Shown here: one piece after another, positions 1 through 4,701 of the stretch
How positions within the stretch are numbered: position 1 is the stretch's first letter
Layout of the letters: the number at the start of each line of letters is the position of its first letter
Translations under genes and position numbers: made by a program
Source of the DNA: Solirubrobacterales bacterium
GTDB lineage: Bacteria > Actinomycetota > Thermoleophilia > Solirubrobacterales > Solirubrobacteraceae
DNA: 5,266 bases
Assembly: GCA_016215085.1 (NCBI GenBank)
Contig: JACRMD010000049.1
Location: 1 to 5,266, forward strand
Direction of reading: 5' to 3'
The notes under the pieces: generated by a model
Seen by the model: the letters and a program-made list of their open reading frames with translations, nothing else
Databases searched by the model: none
What the model was told of the DNA's origin: nothing

Positions 1-437
1 AAGAAGATCGACGCGTAGAAGACCAGGCCGCCGGCCGCCAGGAGCCAGAAGGACAGGGCGTTGAGCTTCGGGAACGCCATGTCGCGGGCGCCGATCATGA
101 GCGGCACGAAGTAGTTGCCGAAGCCCGCCATGATCGGGACGACGAACAGGAAGACCATCGTCGTCCCGTGCATCGTGAAGAGCTGGTTGTAGGTCTGCGG
201 CGTCAGCAGGTCGTTGTTGGGGACCGCGAGCTGCAGCCGGATCAGCAGGGCCTCGACCCCGCCGATTACGAAGAAGGCGAAGGTCAGGACCAGGTACATG
301 ATCCCGATCCTCTTGTGGTCGGTCGTGGTGATCCACGACGTCCAGCCCGTGCCCTCGCGCTCGACGCGGTGGGCGACGACCTGGGGGACGGGGACGGCGG
401 TGCCCGGGGTGGCGGGGGCGTCGACGGTGGCGGCCAT
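1..437 (-). CDS. ctaD: cytochrome c oxidase subunit I, N-terminal part (runs off left edge)
   Basis: This is the start of the heme-copper oxidase catalytic subunit, an inner-membrane protein that binds heme a and the heme a3-CuB centre, reduces O2 to water and pumps protons. The first 145 residues are visible; the rest lies beyond base 1. Seen: a soluble Ala/Pro/Val-rich N-terminal stretch (about 1-30), the family signature TTDHKRIG (38-45), a first membrane helix (about 46-66), and TMHGTTMVFLF (88-98), in which His90 aligns with the axial ligand of low-spin heme a. Next come GFGNYFVPLMIGARDMAFP (105-123), a standard family block, and the beginning of a further helix. The ATG at 437 is supported by GGAAGAG just upstream (minus strand 447-441). 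It follows ctaC by 27 bp on the same strand, so the two are almost certainly cotranscribed. Subunit identity is secure. Confidence 0.97.
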   Translation of the reverse strand, partial: MAATVDAPATPGTAVPVPQVVAHRVEREGTGWTSWITTTDHKRIGIMYLVLTFAFFVIGGVEALLIRLQLAVPNNDLLTPQTYNQLFTMHGTTMVFLFVVPIMAGFGNYFVPLMIGARDMAFPKLNALSFWLLAAGGLVFYASIF

Positions 438-464
438 GGTCTCTTCCAGCTCTAGGGGAGGGGG

Positions 465-1367
465 CTACGGGGTCTGGCCCGTGGCGGACGACGACTCGAA
501 CTGCTTGCGCTGCGCCTCGGCGGCCTTGTTGCCGTTCTGGATGTCCTGCTTGCGGCCGTCCAGCCAGGCCTCGTACTCCTGGACCGACACGGCCCGCACG
601 CGCGCGGTCATGTTCGCGTGGTTGCGGCCGCACAGCTCGGCGCACTGCCCGTAGAAGACGGTGCCGCCCGGCTTGGCGCCGAACTTGCCCGGCACCTTGA
701 ACCAGGTGTAGTTCGTGTACCCCGGCGTCGCGTCCATCTTGCCGCCGAGCTCGGGGATCCACCACGAGTGGATGACGTCCTGGGCGTTGATGTCCAGGGT
801 CACCGTGGTGTCGACGGGCACGACCATCTCCTCGTAGGAGAAGGGCGCGTTCAGCGGGGCCTTCTTGCAGTCCTGCGCGTACGTGTAGCGCCACACGTAC
901 TGCTGGCCGTTGACGCAGATGTTCAGCGACTTGCCGTTCGGCGGGAGGCGGCGCTTGGTGTCGGCCACCATCACGCCGTCGGCCAGCTGCGCCCCGTTGG
1001 CGCCGGAGGTGGCCGGCGTGCGGATCTCGTCGAGCTTGATGAACGTGACCGTGGCCAGGACGACCAGGATCAGCGCGGCGCCGACGGTCCAGCCGATCTC
1101 CAGGCGCGTGTTGCCGCGGATCTGCGCCGCGACGGCGCCCTTGCGGGCCTTGAACTTGAAGAGCGTGTAGAGCAGCAGGCCCTCGACGCCGACGAACACG
1201 ATGATCGCGACGGCCATGACGATCCAGTAGAGGAGGTCGATGTCGTCGGCGTTGGGCGACCCGCCGGACTCCGGCGAGAGCAGGTCGGCCGACGCCACCG
1301 GCGTCAGGATCAGCAGGCCGCAGACGGCGGCGAGCAGGGCGGCGGGCCAACGGCGCGAAGAGGGCAT
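465..1367 (-). CDS. ctaC: cytochrome c oxidase subunit II (CuA subunit)
   Basis: A 300-residue subunit II, which takes electrons from cytochrome c or a fused cytochrome through its CuA centre and passes them to subunit I. Order of parts: a Sec signal peptide (1-27, hydrophobic core about 10-22, likely cleavage after VASA); two transmembrane helices (about 46-70 and 91-111); an extracytoplasmic cupredoxin domain; and a charged Lys/Gln/Ala tail (about 264-300). CuA ligands are complete: His200 in VIHSWWIPELGGKMD, then Cys242, Glu244, Cys246, His250 and Met253 in GQCAELCGRNHANM. The aromatic electron-entry patch QQYVWRYTY is at 155-163. Cys151 and Cys167 flank that patch, which is not part of the CuA site. 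The signal peptide fixes the ATG at 1367, although no Shine-Dalgarno sequence precedes it. The reading frame stays open far upstream through the antisense of its neighbour, which is a GC-rich artefact. There is no C-terminal cytochrome c domain. Confidence 0.97.
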   Translation of the reverse strand: MPSSRRWPAALLAAVCGLLILTPVASADLLSPESGGSPNADDIDLLYWIVMAVAIIVFVGVEGLLLYTLFKFKARKGAVAAQIRGNTRLEIGWTVGAALILVVLATVTFIKLDEIRTPATSGANGAQLADGVMVADTKRRLPPNGKSLNICVNGQQYVWRYTYAQDCKKAPLNAPFSYEEMVVPVDTTVTLDINAQDVIHSWWIPELGGKMDATPGYTNYTWFKVPGKFGAKPGGTVFYGQCAELCGRNHANMTARVRAVSVQEYEAWLDGRKQDIQNGNKAAEAQRKQFESSSATGQTP

Positions 1368-1400
1368 GGGAGTACGGCGGGAGGGCTGCAAGGCGCCGGG

Positions 1401-1406
1401 ATCGTA
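1401..1406 (-). promoter_or_regulatory. candidate -10 box of the ctaC-ctaD operon
   Basis: On the minus strand this reads TACGAT, fitting the actinobacterial TANNNT pattern, in the 149 bp gap between ctaC and the crotonase gene. It would start transcription around 1394, giving a short 5' leader of about 27 nt before the ATG at 1367. No convincing -35 hexamer is seen 16-18 nt upstream, so this is a pattern match only. Confidence 0.35.
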
Positions 1407-1472
1407 TCCATTCGACCCGGCTGGACGGCGGCTGCCCGCACGCCCGGGCGCCGAGCCTGACCAACGCGGCGC

Positions 1473-1504
1473 GGGAACGGCCGTCCCGGGTCGGGTACCT
1501 GACC
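1473..1504 (-). terminator. two adjacent dyads after the crotonase gene, possible terminator
   Basis: Just past the crotonase stop codon (minus strand) lies a 16-bp dyad at 1489-1504, GGTCGGGTACCTGACC, in which 7 of 8 positions pair and the eighth is G-T. It is followed by a second dyad at 1473-1487 built on the palindrome ACGGCCGT with GGG/CCC ends. Together they could end transcription before the ctaC promoter. There is no U-run, and the near-perfect symmetry of the first dyad would also suit a dimeric repressor site. Confidence 0.35.
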
Positions 1505-1516
1505 GCGGCGTCACCG

Positions 1517-2320
1517 TCAGCGCCCCTGGAACCGCGAGTCGCGCTTCTCGATGAAGGCCGACACGCCCTCGACGAAGTCGTCGGAGTGCGCCATGTCCTG
1601 CTGCACCTGGGCCTCGAGCTCGAGCTGCTCGTCCATGCGCGTGTAGAGCCAGTTGTTGAGCTGGCGCTTGGTGCCCGCGTAGGAGGCGGTCGGGCCGGCC
1701 GCGAGCCGGTCCACCAGCGCCTCGACCTCGCCGTCGAAGGCGTCGTCGGCGTAGACGCGGTTGATGAGGCCCCACTCCAGCGCCTGCGGGGCGGGCACCC
1801 GCTCGCCCAGCAGCGCCATCTCGGCGGCGCGCGGGAAGCCGACGCGCGAGGGGACGAAGAGCGACGAGCCGCCGTCGGGGACCAGGCCGATGTTCACGAA
1901 GGCCAGCAGGAAGTAGGCCGACTCCTTGGCCACGACCAGGTCGGAGGCCAGCGCGAGCGACAGGCCGATGCCCACCGCCGGGCCGTTGACGGCCGCCACG
2001 ACCGGCTTGGGCATGGTCCGGATCGTCGTGATGATCGGGTGGTAGCGCTCGGTGAGGACCTTGTAGACGTTCGGGCGGCCCTGGTCGGTGAGCTCCTCGC
2101 GGCCGCTGAGGTCCTTGAGGTCGGCGCCCGAGGAGAACGCGCGGCCCGCGCCGGTGAGGCAGACGGCGCGCACCTCGTCGTCGCCGGCGACGTCGAGGAT
2201 CGCGGCCTTGAGGTCGATCCCGAACTGCGTGTTCCACGCGTTCAGGGCCTCGGGGCGGTTCAGCACGATGGTCGCGGCACCGCCGCGACGCCGGACCTCG
2301 ACGGTCTCGTAGTCGCTCAT
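1517..2320 (-). CDS. enoyl-CoA hydratase/isomerase (crotonase) family protein, PaaG-like active site
   Basis: A 267-residue crotonase-fold protein acting on an acyl-CoA thioester in the cytoplasm. Seen: the N-terminal strand block ATIVLNRPEALNAWN (16-30); the first oxyanion-hole segment AFSSGADLKD (61-70); the second, VNGPAVGIGLSLALASDLVVA (111-131); and AFVNIGLVPDGGSS (140-153). Aligned with rat mitochondrial enoyl-CoA hydratase, both catalytic glutamates (Glu144, Glu164) are replaced, by Ser121 and Phe141. Asp149 sits in the GLVPD motif, where E. coli PaaG, an epoxyphenylacetyl-CoA isomerase, has its catalytic Asp. An isomerase (double-bond or ring-opening type) is therefore more likely than a hydratase; the substrate cannot be told. 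No other phenylacetate or beta-oxidation genes are in view. ATG at 2320 matches the family N-terminus and lies 8 nt after a TAGGAT box, suggesting a nearly leaderless transcript; AGGA within that box is a weak alternative ribosome site. Confidence 0.9.
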   Translation of the reverse strand: MSDYETVEVRRRGGAATIVLNRPEALNAWNTQFGIDLKAAILDVAGDDEVRAVCLTGAGRAFSSGADLKDLSGREELTDQGRPNVYKVLTERYHPIITTIRTMPKPVVAAVNGPAVGIGLSLALASDLVVAKESAYFLLAFVNIGLVPDGGSSLFVPSRVGFPRAAEMALLGERVPAPQALEWGLINRVYADDAFDGEVEALVDRLAAGPTASYAGTKRQLNNWLYTRMDEQLELEAQVQQDMAHSDDFVEGVSAFIEKRDSRFQGR

Positions 2321-2328
2321 GGCGGCGG

Positions 2329-2334
2329 ATCCTA
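2329..2334 (-). promoter_or_regulatory. candidate -10 box of the crotonase gene (near-leaderless)
   Basis: The minus strand reads TAGGAT (TANNNT class) ending 8 nt before the ATG at 2320, the spacing expected if the transcript starts at or within two bases of the start codon. The left arm of the 15-bp inverted repeat (2335-2349) directly abuts it upstream, where a -35/spacer or an operator would sit. Inferred from pattern only. Confidence 0.4.
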
Positions 2335-2498
2335 GGAGGCCGCGGAAGAGGAGGCGCCCCGACCGGATGTGGTCGTGGACCGAGCCAGGCGCGAGACGGC
2401 CCCGCAGGACAGGCGTCAGCCTTTCCAAGGGGGTGGGTCGTGATCTGGCGATGTGTCCACGGCCGCAGACGGGCGTGGCGGCTTCTTCCGCGGTCTCC
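2335..2498. repeat. 15-bp inverted repeat pair in the crotonase/amidotransferase divergent region
   Basis: The arms are 2335-2349 (GGAGGCCGCGGAAGA) and 2484-2498 (TCTTCCGCGGTCTCC), matching at 14 of 15 positions when one is reverse-complemented, with 134 bp between them. Read in the direction of each gene, both present TCTTCCGCGGYCTCC upstream of the gene, followed at once (crotonase) or after two bases (amidotransferase) by a sequence containing GGAT. Each contains the palindromic core CCGCGG. The arrangement suggests a shared operator or promoter element for the divergent pair. Confidence 0.5.
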
Positions 2499-2526
2499 CA
2501 TGGATGACATGCGCCCCGGCGGCCGC

Positions 2527-2532
2527 TACCGT
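2527..2532 (+). promoter_or_regulatory. candidate -10 box of the amidotransferase gene
   Basis: TACCGT fits TANNNT and ends 12 nt before the ATG at 2545, which would give a 5' leader of only about five bases. A rival is ATGGAT at 2500-2505, which directly follows the right arm of the inverted repeat and would give a leader of about 33 nt. Neither has a good -35 box. Confidence 0.3.
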
Positions 2533-2544
2533 CCCGCAAAAGGC

Positions 2545-3294
2545 ATGGCGAGCAGACCGATCATCGGGATGTGCGCGGCGATCGAGCAGGCGCGCTTCGG
2601 CGTCTGGGACACCCAGGCCCACCTGCTGCCGCGTGAGTACGCGGACGCCGTCCAGCGCGCCGGCGGCCTGGCGCTGCTGCTGCCGCCCGACCCGGCGGCC
2701 GTCGAGGATCCCGACGCCGTGCTCGACCTCCTCGACGGGCTGCTGCTCGCCGGCGGCGCGGACGTCGACCCCGCCGCCTACGGGGCCCGGCGCCACGCGG
2801 CCACCGTCCACACCACGCCCGAGCGCGACGCGTTCGAGCTGGCGCTGGCGCGCCGCGCGATCGAGCGCGACCTGCCGTTCCTCGGCGTCTGCCGCGGGAT
2901 GCAGGTGATGAACGTCGCCCGCGGCGGCACGCTGCTGCAGCACCTGCCCGAGACCCACGGCCACGAGGACCACCGGCGCACGCCCGGCTCCTTCGACGAC
3001 GCCGACCACGACGTGCGGCTCGAGCCGGGGTCGCTGGCCGCGCGCGCCGCGGGCGAGGAGCGCCACGGCACCAAGAGCCACCACCACCAGGGCGTCGACC
3101 GTGTGGGCGAGGGCTTCGCGGTCACCGGCTGGTCGGAGCTCGACGACCTGCCCGAGGCGATCGAGCTGGCCGACCGCCGGTTCGTCCTCGGGGTCCAGTG
3201 GCACCCCGAGGTCGACGAGACCAGTCGGCTGATCGCCGCGCTGGTCGACGAGGCCCGCGCGTACGCGGCCGCGCGCGGCGGCGCGGCCGTCTAG
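2545..3294 (+). CDS. class I glutamine amidotransferase, gamma-glutamyl-GABA hydrolase (peptidase C26) family
   Basis: A 249-residue cytoplasmic class I glutamine amidotransferase of the PuuD/C26 type, a family that hydrolyses gamma-glutamyl amide bonds such as gamma-glutamyl-GABA from putrescine breakdown. Seen: N-terminal strand RPIIGMCA (4-11); LLLAGGADVDP (66-76), a family hallmark; the nucleophile elbow FLGVCRGMQVMN (112-123) with Cys116; the SHHHQGV block (178-184); and GVQWHPE (216-222) carrying His220 and Glu222. The Cys-His-Glu triad is thus complete and the length is typical. The frame is open back to an ATG at 2440, and ATGs at 2500 and 2509 are also in frame. I chose 2545 because RPIIG normally lies just after the start. 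AAAAGG one base before the ATG is too close to be a good ribosome site. No putrescine-pathway genes are nearby, so the true substrate is unknown. Its stop overlaps the convergent sigma gene's stop. Confidence 0.9.
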   Translation: MASRPIIGMCAAIEQARFGVWDTQAHLLPREYADAVQRAGGLALLLPPDPAAVEDPDAVLDLLDGLLLAGGADVDPAAYGARRHAATVHTTPERDAFELALARRAIERDLPFLGVCRGMQVMNVARGGTLLQHLPETHGHEDHRRTPGSFDDADHDVRLEPGSLAARAAGEERHGTKSHHHQGVDRVGEGFAVTGWSELDDLPEAIELADRRFVLGVQWHPEVDETSRLIAALVDEARAYAAARGGAAV

Positions 3295-3304
3295 GCGGCC
3301 GCGC
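3281..3304. terminator. hairpin with the shared CTAG stop in its loop, possible bidirectional terminator
   Basis: Arms GCGCGGCCGT (3281-3290) and GCGGCCGCGC (3295-3304) pair over 10 positions, nine Watson-Crick and one T-G, around the tetraloop CTAG (3291-3294). That loop holds the stop codons of both convergent genes, so the hairpin lies partly inside each coding end. No T-run follows on either strand, so it would be a GC-only terminator or an mRNA 3'-end stabiliser. The structure is seen; the function is inferred. Confidence 0.5.
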
Positions 3305-3866
3305 GGCCCAGCCGCTCGGCGACGCCGCGGCGGGCGCGGCACACCAGCGCCTTGCTGGCGCCGGTCGAGACGCCGAGCACGCGGCCGATCTGCGAGTGCG
3401 AGCGGTCCTCGAGCTCGTGCATGACCAGGGCGCGGCGCTGGCGCTCGGGCAGGGCCTCGAGGCCCTCGACGACGTGCTCGAGCTCGGCGCGGCGGGCGAT
3501 CGTCGAGACCGGGCCGGGGCCGAGGTCGTGCAGCAGCGGCTCGTGCGGCGCGAGGTCGGTCGTGCGGTGGGGCTTGCGCAGCTGGTCCAGGCAGCGGTTG
3601 CGGACGATCGCGTGCAGCCACGGCTTGAGCGCGATCTCCTGCTCGCCGCCGCGCAGGGCGCGGAAGGCGCGGACGAAGGCGTCCTGGACGCACTCCTCGG
3701 CGTCGTGGTGCTGGCCGCCGAGCACCGTGCGGGCGTAGCCGACGAGCATCGGCTCGTACTTGCGCACGACGGCGTTGACCGCCGCCTCCGAGCCCTGGCG
3801 CACGGCGGCGACCAGGGCTTCGTCGGAGGCGGAGCCGGCGCGGGGGAGTCGAGGCGAGGTGGTCAT
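3291..3866 (-). CDS. ECF-family RNA polymerase sigma-70 factor
   Basis: A 191-residue extracytoplasmic-function sigma factor, which directs RNA polymerase to a specific promoter set. Region 2 spans about 15-98: DEALVAAVRQGSEAAVNAV, then YEPMLVGYART (38-48), then DAEECVQDAFVRAFRAL (55-71) and the -10 recognition segment KPWLHAIVRNRCLDQLRK (81-98). A linker of about 40 residues leads to region 4 (about 136-187): LEALPERQRRALVMHELED followed by the helix-turn-helix HSQIGRVLGVSTGASKALVCRARR (157-180). No extra C-terminal domain and no adjacent anti-sigma gene are seen. The start is uncertain: ATG at 3866 is used, ATG at 3875 (three residues longer) is equally possible, and a GTG at 3950 would add an unconserved 28-residue leader; none has a Shine-Dalgarno sequence. 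It is divergent from the FHA-HTH gene across a repeat-rich gap, which hints at autoregulation or joint regulation. Confidence 0.92.
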   Translation of the reverse strand: MTTSPRLPRAGSASDEALVAAVRQGSEAAVNAVVRKYEPMLVGYARTVLGGQHHDAEECVQDAFVRAFRALRGGEQEIALKPWLHAIVRNRCLDQLRKPHRTTDLAPHEPLLHDLGPGPVSTIARRAELEHVVEGLEALPERQRRALVMHELEDRSHSQIGRVLGVSTGASKALVCRARRGVAERLGRAAA

Positions 3867-3940
3867 GGACACCATGGTCGGGCACCGGCGGCGCGCCGTG
3901 GGGTCCTCGAGGTGGCGGGGTGCGCCACCCGAGGTGGCGG
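3855..3940 (+). repeat. three copies of CGAGGTGG, two extended to CGAGGTGGCGG, with internal dyad
   Basis: CGAGGTGG occurs at 3855-3862, 3908-3915 and 3930-3937. The last two extend to the 11-mer CGAGGTGGCGG and start exactly 22 bp apart, close to two turns of the helix. Between them CGCCACC (3923-3929) is the reverse complement of GGTGGCG (3911-3917 and 3933-3939), so the middle can pair with either side. Same-face spacing is what a cooperative DNA-binding regulator would need. The left copy lies just inside the sigma coding start. Confidence 0.55.
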
Positions 3941-3964
3941 AGTTCGACACCTTGGTGTGGCACC
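3868..3964 (+). repeat. 19-bp imperfect direct repeat flanking the sigma/FHA intergenic region
   Basis: Copies at 3868-3886 (GACACCATGGTCGGGCACC) and 3946-3964 (GACACCTTGGTGTGGCACC) agree at 16 of 19 positions and start 78 bp apart. The first overlaps the sigma gene's possible starts; the second ends 9 bp before the FHA gene's ATG. The second also holds the dyad ACACC-TT-GGTGT (3947-3958). Sites at both gene starts suggest one factor acting on both promoters. Confidence 0.5.
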
Positions 3965-3966
3965 CT
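3961..3966 (+). promoter_or_regulatory. possible -10 box of the FHA-HTH gene (leaderless)
   Basis: CACCCT, one base away from the TANNNT pattern, ends 7 nt before the ATG at 3974, the spacing of a leaderless transcript. The only ribosome-site-like sequence is the GGGG at 3967-3970. The match is weak, and the box overlaps the right end of the 19-bp repeat. Confidence 0.25.
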
Positions 3967-3973
3967 GGGGCCG

Positions 3974-4651
3974 ATGGCCGACGAGAGCCCCCTGGCCGCC
4001 CACGAGGCCAGCCCCGCCGAGGTCCAGGAGCGCGTCCGCGCGGAGCGCGACGGCGCGCCGTTCCTGGTGCTGCGCGACGGCGAGGGCGCCCAGCGGCTCG
4101 TGCGCCTGGAGGGCGAGCGGCTGTCGGTCGGCCGCGCCGACACCAACGACGTCGCGCTGGGCTGGGACACGGAGGTCTCGCGCCTGCACGCGGAGCTCGA
4201 GCGCATCGCGGGCGAGTGGACCATCGTCGACGACGGCCTGTCGCGCAACGGCACCTTCGTCAACGGCACCCGCATCGCCGGCCGCACGCGGCTGCGCGAC
4301 GGCGACGTCGTGCGCATCGGCCGCACCACGCTCGGCTACCGCCGCCCCGAGGTCGAGGACGTCCAGGAGACCGTCGTGGCGGGCGAGTCGCTGACGCTGG
4401 CCGACCTGCCGCCGACCCAGCGCCAGGTGCTGGTGGCGCTCGCCCGTCCCTACAAGCACGGGGAGTTCGCGTCCCCGGCGACCAACCAGCAGATCGCCGA
4501 CGAGCTGTTCCTCAGCGTCGACGCCATCAAGGCGCACCTGCGCCAGCTCTTCCAGCGCTTCGGCATCGAGGACCTGCCGCAGAACCAGAAGCGCTCGCGG
4601 CTGGTGGCCGAGGCGCTCCAGCGCGGGCTCGTGAACCCGCGCGACCTCTAG
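3974..4651 (+). CDS. FHA-domain protein with C-terminal LuxR-like helix-turn-helix
   Basis: A 225-residue protein pairing a phosphothreonine-binding FHA domain with a DNA-binding domain. FHA part (about 28-122): Gly53-Arg54 in LSVGRADTNDV, Ser69-Arg-Leu-His72 in EVSRLHAELE, and Asn92-Gly-Thr in RNGTFVNGTRI, so the phosphopeptide-contacting residues are all present. A short linker (about 123-144) leads to LPPTQRQVLVALARPY (145-160) and the recognition region NQQIADELFLSVDAIKAHLRQ (171-191), which resembles the LuxR/GerE helix-turn-helix, then FGIEDLPQNQKRSRLVAEAL (196-215). Compared with LuxR domains the loop between the first two helices is longer (KHGEFASPAT) and so is the segment before the last helix. 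No membrane segment or kinase domain is present. It probably reads the phosphorylation state of a Ser/Thr-kinase target and acts on transcription, perhaps of the divergent sigma gene; both points are inference. The ATG at 3974 fits the domain start and a leaderless transcript. Confidence 0.88.
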   Translation: MADESPLAAHEASPAEVQERVRAERDGAPFLVLRDGEGAQRLVRLEGERLSVGRADTNDVALGWDTEVSRLHAELERIAGEWTIVDDGLSRNGTFVNGTRIAGRTRLRDGDVVRIGRTTLGYRRPEVEDVQETVVAGESLTLADLPPTQRQVLVALARPYKHGEFASPATNQQIADELFLSVDAIKAHLRQLFQRFGIEDLPQNQKRSRLVAEALQRGLVNPRDL

Positions 4652-4678
4652 CGGCCCCACACCCCGCGCCCCGACGGC

Positions 4679-4701
4679 GCCGCCCGCCGGAGGCGGGCGG
4701 C
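4679..4701. terminator. GC hairpin between convergent genes, probable bidirectional terminator
   Basis: A perfect 10-bp stem, GCCGCCCGCC (4679-4688) with GGCGGGCGGC (4692-4701), closes a 3-base GGA loop. It lies 27 bp after the FHA-HTH stop codon and directly abuts the stop codon of the propeller gene at 4702. There is no T-run on either strand, as is common for terminators in very GC-rich actinobacteria. Confidence 0.65.

Noticed and set aside
1..24. CtaC Cys16 as a lipoprotein cysteine.
   Set aside because: The preceding residues AAV do not fit a lipobox (Val at -1), whereas VASA at 24-27 is a good ordinary signal-peptidase site. The coordinates given only mark protein residues of ctaC, whose gene lies at 465-1367.
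618..1460. Plus-strand open frame antisense to ctaC (and similar ones at 1586-2335 and 3863-5242).
   Set aside because: Mirror frames of secure genes with His/Arg/Gly/Val-rich low-complexity translations.
465..2510. A 681-codon open frame on the minus strand running through the crotonase gene in another frame and into ctaC.
   Set aside because: Only the last 300 residues resemble a real protein (CtaC with its own signal peptide). The upstream part is an Arg/Pro/Ala-rich out-of-frame reading of the crotonase gene, typical of GC-rich DNA without stops.
2440..2544. An N-terminal extension of 35 residues on the amidotransferase from the ATG at 2440.
   Set aside because: The extension is Arg-rich, unlike the family N-terminus, and covers the inverted-repeat arm and candidate promoter; the later start at 2545 fits the RPIIG strand.
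2321..2544. A possible riboswitch leader upstream of the crotonase or amidotransferase gene.
   Set aside because: I found no conserved core of any class I know, and the crotonase promoter appears to sit at the start codon, leaving no room for a leader.
3958..3973. TGGCAC before the FHA gene, resembling the -24 element of a sigma-54 promoter.
   Set aside because: The required GC at -12 is missing (the bases there are CC), and actinobacteria generally lack sigma-54.
2416..4329. A 637-codon minus-strand open frame opposite the amidotransferase and across the sigma and FHA genes.
   Set aside because: Low-complexity Arg/Pro/Ala/Val composition, no recognisable domain, and it overlaps three well-supported genes.
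3198..4394. A 398-codon plus-strand open frame crossing the sigma gene and the FHA gene.
   Set aside because: It is antisense to the sigma gene and out of frame with the FHA gene; its composition is that of a shadow frame.
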